5,805 nt of DNA from Candidatus Poseidoniaceae archaeon (GTDB lineage: Archaea; Thermoplasmatota; Poseidoniia; Poseidoniales; Poseidoniaceae). The DNA lies in NCBI GenBank assembly GCA_030741455.1, contig JASLVI010000098.1, positions 1 through 5,805 on the forward strand. Direction: 5' to 3'. This document shows, one piece after another, positions 1-4,680 of the stretch. How positions within the stretch are numbered: the first letter of the stretch is position 1; every line of letters begins with the position of its first letter. A model generated the notes under the pieces. That model had not been told where the DNA came from. It ran no database searches and was given only the letters and a program-made list of their open reading frames with translations. The translations under genes and the position numbers were made by a program.

Positions 1-2
1 CA

Positions 3-293
3 CCTGGTGGCGGCGAGCAACTTTGCTTGCTTGGTATTACAATGGACATACCTGAAGGTGTTACGCGTAGTGGCGTAGAAGAGTGGGAGGAGATCTTGGT
101 GAAGACAATCTGCCGAATCGGTGACTGCATTAGCTGCGGTGAGCGTACCACCGAAGGTACGATTGTCTTTGGAACGCGTTACTACCGTATGCTCGTTCTC
201 TTCTGCTGTGACCGTGTTATCTGGACCACTGAAGAGTTCATCACCAAGCATCGAAACGCCCTTGGATGGAAGGATGGATTCCGTACGGAGTAA
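3..293 (+). CDS. Small Cys-containing protein of unknown function (possibly the C-terminal part of a longer gene)
   Basis: I do not recognise this protein. The reading frame is open from the left edge of the window to a TAA at 291-293, so it may be the tail of a longer gene. An ATG at 42 would give a self-contained 83-residue protein, and a TTG at 27 is also possible; neither has a clear ribosome-binding site in the bases shown. Counting from the ATG, the protein has an acidic N-terminal stretch, cysteines at 24, 29 and 32 (C-x4-C-x2-C) and a CC pair at 55-56, then an aromatic and basic tail ending GFRTE. CxxC followed about 22 residues later by CC could form a zinc site, but that is inference. 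No signal peptide or membrane segment is visible. The gene converges on the tRNA-Tyr gene, whose CCA end lies 16 bp past the stop codon. Confidence 0.6.
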   Translation, partial: PGGGEQLCLLGITMDIPEGVTRSGVEEWEEILVKTICRIGDCISCGERTTEGTIVFGTRYYRMLVLFCCDRVIWTTEEFITKHRNALGWKDGFRTE

Positions 294-296
294 TTT

Positions 297-305
297 ACAA
301 AACAA
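297..305 (-). terminator. Possible T-rich terminator of tRNA-Tyr
   Basis: Minus-strand bases just past the CCA end read TTGTTTTGT. Archaeal transcription often ends at such U-rich tracts without a stem-loop. It is short, and it sits in the 16-bp gap before the convergent upstream gene. Confidence 0.35.
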
Positions 306-309
306 GGAG

Positions 310-411
310 TGGTCCCCACTCCCGGACTTGAACCGGGGACACCCTGATGTCTGCTGAGACGTTGTTTTTTCCAACTACAGTCAGGTGCTCTACCAACTGA
401 GCTAAGTGAGG
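310..411 (-). tRNA. tRNA-Tyr (GTA), intron-containing, CCA encoded
   Basis: Read on the minus strand, this folds as a full cloverleaf. The acceptor stem CCTCACT (411-405) pairs with AGTGGGG (320-314), with one U-G pair. The D arm is GCTC/GAGC with loop AGTTGGTA, the anticodon stem CCTGA (385-381) pairs with TCAGG (347-343), the variable loop is 5 nt, and the T arm is CCCGG/CCGGG with loop TTCAAGT. The discriminator is A (313), followed by an encoded CCA (312-310). The anticodon is GTA at 378-376. The C1-G72 first pair and A73 are the known identity elements of archaeal and eukaryotic tRNA-Tyr, which supports the assignment independently. A 26-nt intron interrupts the anticodon loop between positions 37 and 38; after its removal the RNA is 76 nt including CCA. 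An A/T-rich promoter element lies about 27 bp upstream. Confidence 0.95.
349..374 (-). other. tRNA-Tyr intron at canonical position 37/38 with bulge-helix-bulge splice structure
   Basis: The intron follows G37 (375) and ends before A38 (348). The expected archaeal splicing-endonuclease substrate can be drawn. Nucleotides 32-35 (CTGT) pair with GCAG (354-351) as the 4-bp central helix, with one U-G pair. The 3-nt bulges are A36-G37-T(i1) and A-C-A38, each cut after its second base. A short 3-bp inner helix (373-371 with 357-355) closes the loop. A competing hairpin GTTG/CAAC (375-372 with 364-361) is also possible. Confidence 0.85.
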
Positions 412-592
412 TAGTCCGTGCGACCGCCTCGTTCTATTTATTCTCATCGTCCTTAACCAAACCAGAGATTAACAAAGGTAGAGGTAGTTTTGGCTACTGA
501 ATGCGACCTCAAAAATCGACCATTTTACCCCTGCTTGAAGCGCGGATGTTAATAGTGGGAACAGAAGGCTCGCCAAATCAGGAAGTGTAGGG
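412..592. other. Divergent intergenic region between tRNA-Tyr and ftsZ
   Basis: This stretch of about 180 bp holds the minus-strand TATA-like box of the tRNA and must hold the ftsZ promoter if ftsZ has its own. Candidate A/T-rich boxes on the + strand are around 516-532 (CTCAAAAATCGACCATT) and 547-553 (TGTTAAT); neither is convincing. A small direct repeat, GGTAG-A-GGTAG, lies at 477-487 and could be an operator half-site pair or chance. In the ftsZ frame the region is open from 539 onward, with a TGA at 536-538. I see no other RNA or protein gene. Confidence 0.4.
435..442 (-). promoter_or_regulatory. TATA-like box of the tRNA-Tyr gene
   Basis: On the minus strand the sequence reads AATAAATA, centred about 27 bp before the first base of the mature tRNA at 411. 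That is the usual spacing between a TATA box and the start site in archaea. The bases just upstream (ACGATGAG) are purine-rich but are not a textbook BRE. Confidence 0.6.
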
Positions 593-633
593 ATGGGACC
601 CAGTAGTTCTTCCAGTTCAGGTAACGCAAAGGC

Positions 634-637
634 GGAG
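634..637 (+). promoter_or_regulatory. Shine-Dalgarno GGAG that selects the inner ftsZ start
   Basis: GGAG lies 6 nt before the in-frame ATG at 644. The alternative ATG at 593 has only AGGA at a 9-nt spacing. With the length match to methanogen FtsZ, this decides the preferred start. Confidence 0.5.
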
Positions 638-643
638 AGAAAT

Positions 644-1789
644 ATGCATGATAAGGCACTCGCAGATATGGTTGCTGGACTTCGTGATGAAGCCATCAAC
701 CGCGGTGCTACTGCCCTCATGGATGATGATGTCTCAACCCTCGGCGTACCAAACCCTCGAATCTTGATCGTAGGCTGTGGAGGATCTGGAAACAACACCC
801 TCAATCGAATCACGCATCTTGGTGTTGAAGGTGCTGTCACCGTCGCCATCAATACGGACAAACAGCATCTTGACAACACTCGTTCCTTGCAGAAACTCCT
901 GGTTGGACGTCATATTACTCGTGGACTTGGAGCGGGCGGAGATCCTTCTATGGGTCGAAGATGTGCTGAAGCTGGCCGTGAAATGATTCGACGCATCGTC
1001 AATGGTGCAGATCTTGTCTTTATTGCAAGCGGACTTGGTGGCGGTTCGGGTACTGGTATCTGTCCGATTGTTGCTGAAGAAGCAAAATCAGCAGGTGCGC
1101 TCGTTGTAGGCATCGTTACAACTCCATTCCATGTTGAGCGCCGACTTCGAATGAAGAAGGCGCTTGAAGGGCTTGAATCGCTACGGCGTGTTGCAGATGC
1201 AGTCCTTGTTCTCGACAACAACCGATTGTTGCATTATGTTCCAAACCTCCCTCTCGAGGAAGCATTCTCCATCATGGACCAATTGGTCGCTGAAATTGTC
1301 AAAGGAATTGTTGAGACCATTACGCTTCCATCGCTCATCAACCTCGATTTCGCAGACATTCGAGCGATTATGTCCAATGGTGGCGTCACGATGATGCTCT
1401 ATGGCGAATCAGACCGTGGGCCCGAGGAAGTCGTTCATGAAGCGCTCAATCACCCACTCCTGGATGTTGATGTCAACGGAGCAACAGGTGTTCTTATTCA
1501 CGTTACAGGCGGTCAATACATGACACTTGAATCAGCATCACAAGTCGTTGATTTGATGACTGCAAGAGTCAGTGACGATGCGAACGTCATTTGGGGTGCG
1601 AGACAGGATCCAACCTTTGGAGATACGATCAAAGTCATGGCGATTATCACCGGAGTTGGTGGCGCTGACATGCGTACGCCACGCATGGAGCCAAACAAAC
1701 TCGGGGACGTACTCAAACTCACTCGACAAACACAAGTTAGTGGCGGTACAAACAACACGGGTAGCGTCGACATCCATCGATTTGATTGA
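644..1789 (+). CDS. ftsZ: Cell division GTPase FtsZ (euryarchaeal FtsZ1 type)
   Basis: FtsZ polymerises with GTP into the cytoplasmic ring that marks the division site. From the ATG at 644 the protein has 381 residues. Visible motifs are the nucleotide-binding loop GCGGSGNN (44-51), AINTD (68-72), RGLGAGG (93-99), the tubulin signature GLGGGSGTG (130-138) and the T7 catalytic loop NLDFAD (N233, D235, D238). Both GTP-binding and GTP-activating residues are therefore present. The signature has Ser where most FtsZs have Thr. The ALNHPLLDVD...GATGVLIHV stretch and the whole C-terminal domain resemble Methanocaldococcus FtsZ1 as I remember it. I chose 644 for its GGAG site and because the residues before the nucleotide-binding strand then match that homologue in number. 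An ATG at 593 would add 17 residues with a run of six serines. The protein ends soon after the core, with a short Gly/Asn-rich tail. A secreted-protein gene follows after 59 bp on the same strand. Confidence 0.95.
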   Translation: MHDKALADMVAGLRDEAINRGATALMDDDVSTLGVPNPRILIVGCGGSGNNTLNRITHLGVEGAVTVAINTDKQHLDNTRSLQKLLVGRHITRGLGAGGDPSMGRRCAEAGREMIRRIVNGADLVFIASGLGGGSGTGICPIVAEEAKSAGALVVGIVTTPFHVERRLRMKKALEGLESLRRVADAVLVLDNNRLLHYVPNLPLEEAFSIMDQLVAEIVKGIVETITLPSLINLDFADIRAIMSNGGVTMMLYGESDRGPEEVVHEALNHPLLDVDVNGATGVLIHVTGGQYMTLESASQVVDLMTARVSDDANVIWGARQDPTFGDTIKVMAIITGVGGADMRTPRMEPNKLGDVLKLTRQTQVSGGTNNTGSVDIHRFD

Positions 1790-1848
1790 TTGGTGTAAAA
1801 CACACACCTGCTCAATAACCTCATATCCCTGTATGTCTACGCATTAGC

Positions 1849-2670
1849 ATGCGCAAAGTAGCATGTTTGGCCGTTTTCATGGCGTTGATGATGTTGGTTC
1901 CAGTACAAGCTGGTGGAGATGTCTCGATACAACAATCCGAAACAGAAGAGGAAGATCCTCGTCAACCTAGTCAAGAGAATAAGACGCTCTACATGTTTTG
2001 GGACGACTCAATGTCAAAGGCATGGACACACTTCAATATCAGTGATAGTAACAGCTTAGAAGAATACCATGAAGAAAAAGACAACGGAGAAATCAAAGTT
2101 GACCTCCAATTTAGAATGGAACCTACACTGGATAAACGATTGTTGATGGATACTGATGGGCTCTTCCGAGGTTCGTTCAACATTAACGTGCAAGGCGATT
2201 GGACCAACGACAACGAAGGAGCAACTGCTTGTGGCCAGAATGATTGTGAAGAACTCAACATTACCTTAATGGCCGGTCCAAACGTAATCGGCGAACATCA
2301 TGAAACCGGTCTTATTGCAGGAGATAATACAGTTGTATTCAACTTCCCTATCGAAGAATCTACTGTGACTGACTGGGATAAAGGAGACTACAATCCAGTT
2401 GTTAAAGTTGAGATGAAACTTAGAGGGAATCGCCAGCAAGGGATTATTCCAGGCACCGTACAAGGAGAACCAGCATCCTTCACAATGAAAATGGGAGAGC
2501 TAAGTTACATTGAAATCCCAATCGATGACACGTCCTGGGATCAAGCCATTCAGGATGGAGAAGATCTTGATGGAAGTGGATCCGAAGACACGCCCGGATT
2601 CTCACTCGTTGTCGCATCAGCAGCCATTGCAATGGCAGTCTTCGTCAACGCTCGAAGAGAAGAAGAGTAA
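1849..2670 (+). CDS. Secreted surface protein with signal peptide and PGF-CTERM-like sorting tail, function unknown
   Basis: I do not recognise the central domain. The 273-residue protein begins with a Sec-type signal peptide: basic RK, a hydrophobic run, and probable cleavage after VQA (21). An acidic Gln/Glu-rich linker (about 24-45) follows, then a domain rich in alternating hydrophobic residues (about 46-230) that looks beta-rich. It has one close cysteine pair (C128, C133) and N-glycosylation sequons at N44, N63 and N137. Next come an acidic Gly/Ser linker (234-248) and the C-terminal tripartite signal: PGF at 249-251, about 15 hydrophobic residues, and ARR before EEE. Known PGF-CTERM proteins carry this layout, which archaeosortase A processes to attach the protein to membrane lipid, so an extracellular membrane-anchored protein is inferred. 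The ATG has no Shine-Dalgarno site, so the mRNA may be leaderless. The stop lies 4 bp from the hisS stop on the other strand. Confidence 0.85.
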   Translation: MRKVACLAVFMALMMLVPVQAGGDVSIQQSETEEEDPRQPSQENKTLYMFWDDSMSKAWTHFNISDSNSLEEYHEEKDNGEIKVDLQFRMEPTLDKRLLMDTDGLFRGSFNINVQGDWTNDNEGATACGQNDCEELNITLMAGPNVIGEHHETGLIAGDNTVVFNFPIEESTVTDWDKGDYNPVVKVEMKLRGNRQQGIIPGTVQGEPASFTMKMGELSYIEIPIDDTSWDQAIQDGEDLDGSGSEDTPGFSLVVASAAIAMAVFVNARREEE

Positions 2671-2674
2671 TTCT

Positions 2675-4009
2675 TCAAGCATTGAGTGCTGAAAGGATTG
2701 ATTTCGTATTGAGCGTAACTGGAAGTTGTTCCCCATCTGCAAGTCGTTTAACTGTGGCTTGACCTTGTTCAATATCTCGTGGACCTACGACCAATGCATA
2801 ACTTGAACCAATACTATCAGCCCATCCCATGGCCTTACCAATCTTTCTTGATCGGAGTTCGATTTCGACACGTACGCCAGACGAGCGCAATTCTCGAACG
2901 AGGTCAAGGATTTCCGATGCATCAATGTTGAACGGAATCATTGCAAGGAGTGGCGATTCATCAGCTTGTCCTGGGACGACCTCATCTCTTCCATCTGCAG
3001 CAGCCTGCGCCTCTAAAGCGAGGAGGACCCGGTCAAAACCGAGTCCGAATCCACAACATGGATCGAGGTCTGCAAGACCGAACAGGTGGAGGAGTTTGTA
3101 AGATCCTCCTCCGAGTACTTGTCCTTCTCCACCCAATTCTGGTACGTGGACTTCAAACACCGTTCCTGTGTAATAATCCAAACCTCGAGCGACGGTGAGA
3201 TTGACCGAAAGCGATGGTGGTGCAGGAGCGAGTTGTCCAATGGAATTGAGTGTTGATTCAAGATCATCCAATGCATCAAGAGAGACTCCATCCATGGTTG
3301 AGAGAAGTTCACGAGCTGATACAATGGTTTCTTGTCCGCCTTTCAATTCTGAGAGTTGTTGGAGAGGTGCTACGAAATCGGTTGAAATCGATTGAGATTC
3401 AAACAAGGTTCGTAATCCATCAAAGTCCGACTTGTCGAGGAAACGCATCGCTGAGGCAAGAGGAGGTTCTCCTGAGTCAGAAGAATCACTCAGTCCAATA
3501 CCAGTCAGAACTTGCTTTAGAACCCCTACATGGCCGATACGTAGTTCCCAATTCTTGAGACCGGCTTCATTCAGCATATTGATTGCAAGAGCAATGACTT
3601 CCGCCTCGACAAGAGGTCCAGTAGCACCGATGAGTTCAACACCATACTGATAGAATTCTCGATATCGCCCCTTCTTGAATTCCTCATATCGGAAACACTG
3701 ACCGTAGTAAGAGAGGCGTAGTGGTTTTGTTTCATTACGAAGTTCTTCAGCAACCATGCGCATGACTGGTGCGGTTAATTCAGGACGGAGCGTAAGGTCT
3801 CTCTCACCCTTATCTTGGAATGCATAAAGTTGGGAAACAACACCTGGTCCTGATTTTGCTGTAAACAAATCGAGCGACTCGAAAATAGGTGTTTGAACGC
3901 GTGAGAATCCGTGACGTCGGGCTTGCTCTTCAAGGAGTGATTCAAATGCAAGACGCCGTTTCATTTCTGCTGGTCCAAAATCACGCGTACCCCTTGGACG
4001 TTGGACCAT
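2675..4009 (-). CDS. hisS: Histidyl-tRNA synthetase (class II)
   Basis: This cytoplasmic enzyme charges tRNA-His with histidine using ATP. It is complete at 444 residues, a normal length for the family. The N-terminus RPRGTRDFGPAEMKRR (4-19) is typical. Motif 2 is at about 103-127 (GQCFRYEEFKKGRYREFYQ, with R107 and E109), the histidine-specific motif ARGLDYYTGTVFEV at 274-287, and motif 3 GFGLGFDRVLL at 320-330 with R327. A weakly conserved insertion lies at about 150-265. The C-terminal 90 residues (about 353-444) form the anticodon-binding domain. Translation starts at ATG 4009; GAAGG only 3 nt before it is too close to be a good ribosome-binding site. It follows the one-TM protein gene after 82 bp, so it could be cotranscribed or have its own promoter. 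Its end nearly abuts the convergent surface-protein gene. Confidence 0.98.
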   Translation of the reverse strand: MVQRPRGTRDFGPAEMKRRLAFESLLEEQARRHGFSRVQTPIFESLDLFTAKSGPGVVSQLYAFQDKGERDLTLRPELTAPVMRMVAEELRNETKPLRLSYYGQCFRYEEFKKGRYREFYQYGVELIGATGPLVEAEVIALAINMLNEAGLKNWELRIGHVGVLKQVLTGIGLSDSSDSGEPPLASAMRFLDKSDFDGLRTLFESQSISTDFVAPLQQLSELKGGQETIVSARELLSTMDGVSLDALDDLESTLNSIGQLAPAPPSLSVNLTVARGLDYYTGTVFEVHVPELGGEGQVLGGGSYKLLHLFGLADLDPCCGFGLGFDRVLLALEAQAAADGRDEVVPGQADESPLLAMIPFNIDASEILDLVRELRSSGVRVEIELRSRKIGKAMGWADSIGSSYALVVGPRDIEQGQATVKRLADGEQLPVTLNTKSILSALNA

Positions 4010-4091
4010 GAACCTTCGAAGAGCACTTCCCTCTAATGCCCTTCGCTTGAAATTTGATTGAGAACGTCATCTAGGTTGTTTCAACATCGAA
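4010..4091 (-). promoter_or_regulatory. Spacer upstream of hisS, possible internal promoter
   Basis: This 82-bp gap is much wider than the 11-bp gap earlier in the same gene set, which leaves room for a separate hisS promoter. The best A/T-rich candidate on the minus strand is CAATCAAATTTC (4060-4049), which would place a start site about 20 nt before the ATG. No clear BRE or terminator is visible, so this is weak. Confidence 0.25.
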
Positions 4092-4667
4092 TCATTCTTC
4101 AGAATCTTCAGCAGAAATGTTGGGCAAGTTCGGCGCATGAGGGAGTTCTGGGTGAGGGATTTCTTCCGTTTCATCAGATTCAGCAATACGCTTGAGGCGA
4201 TCAACAAGTTCCCAATCCGGCTCTTGGGGTTCATCTTCCTCTGAATGTACTGCTCCATCCCATGCATCTTGACGTACCTTGACGAGATCTTCGACGTTTT
4301 CAATATCAGAATCATCTACCTCTTGCTCCGTTTCGATTCCTTCTTGTGCAACTTGAAGAGGCGTCGTCCCTAACGATTCAAACGCCTTCGCAACCGCCTT
4401 TGCATCGGGTGCAGTTCCAGAAGATGCAGCAACTTCACGTTTGATTTGAAACGCCGCTTTACGTTCAGCCTCTTCTGCTTCACGTCGCATTTGCATCTCA
4501 ACGGATTCCCAAACTTTCCGTTCCTTCCGCTTTTCTTCTTGCTCTTTTTCCCATTCCAAAGCCGCTTCGCTTGGCGTATCATAACGCTTCCAAAACCAAC
4601 GAGCAACGATGATGAACAATAGAGAGAGAATGAATCCTCCCAACAACCACCGAACGAGTGGTTCCAT
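4092..4667 (-). CDS. Single-TM protein with charged coiled-coil cytoplasmic tail, function unknown
   Basis: I do not recognise a family. From the ATG at 4667 the protein has 191 residues. A hydrophobic segment at about 8-23 is followed by RWFWKRYD, so by the positive-inside rule the C-terminus should be cytoplasmic. Residues about 36-80 are rich in E, K and R with heptad-like spacing and probably form a coiled coil. The rest is acidic and low in hydrophobics (EQEVDDSD, HSEEDEPQEPD) with a Pro/His-rich end, probably disordered. The frame extends 2 codons further to a GTG at 4673, but GAGGTGA sits 6 nt before the ATG, so I prefer the ATG. The gene is 11 bp after the NSS transporter stop and its ribosome-binding site overlaps that stop, which implies translational coupling. 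A role as an accessory subunit of the transporter is an inference from this arrangement only. Confidence 0.85.
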   Translation of the reverse strand: MEPLVRWLLGGFILSLLFIIVARWFWKRYDTPSEAALEWEKEQEEKRKERKVWESVEMQMRREAEEAERKAAFQIKREVAASSGTAPDAKAVAKAFESLGTTPLQVAQEGIETEQEVDDSDIENVEDLVKVRQDAWDGAVHSEEDEPQEPDWELVDRLKRIAESDETEEIPHPELPHAPNLPNISAEDSEE

Positions 4668-4673
4668 CACCAC

Positions 4674-4680
4674 TCACCTC
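4674..4680 (-). promoter_or_regulatory. Strong Shine-Dalgarno overlapping the upstream stop codon
   Basis: On the minus strand GAGGTGA matches the archaeal 16S anti-Shine-Dalgarno and lies 6 nt before the ATG at 4667. Its first two bases are shared with the TGA stop (4681-4679) of the transporter gene. It fixes the start of the one-TM protein and suggests that ribosomes ending the first gene start the second. Confidence 0.75.

Noticed and set aside
477..487. GGTAG-A-GGTAG direct repeat upstream of ftsZ as an operator
   Set aside because: Only two very short copies occur and no regulator is known; kept as a remark in the intergenic entry, not called as a site.
469..879. 136-residue open frame on the minus strand
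   Set aside because: It lies mostly antisense to ftsZ, has low-complexity Leu/Pro/Ser composition, and shows no domain or ribosome-binding site. It is a shadow of the ftsZ coding frame.
1792..1808. Hairpin GGTGT-AAAACAC-ACACC after ftsZ, considered as a terminator
   Set aside because: The stem is only 5 bp, no T-tract follows, and archaea do not generally use stem-loop terminators.
1513..1824. 103-residue open frame on the minus strand at the ftsZ 3' end
   Set aside because: It is antisense to well-conserved FtsZ C-terminal codons, with no recognisable protein features.
4671..4673. GTG as the start of the one-TM protein
   Set aside because: GAGGTGA would end directly against it with no spacer, whereas the ATG two codons later has an ideal 6-nt spacing.
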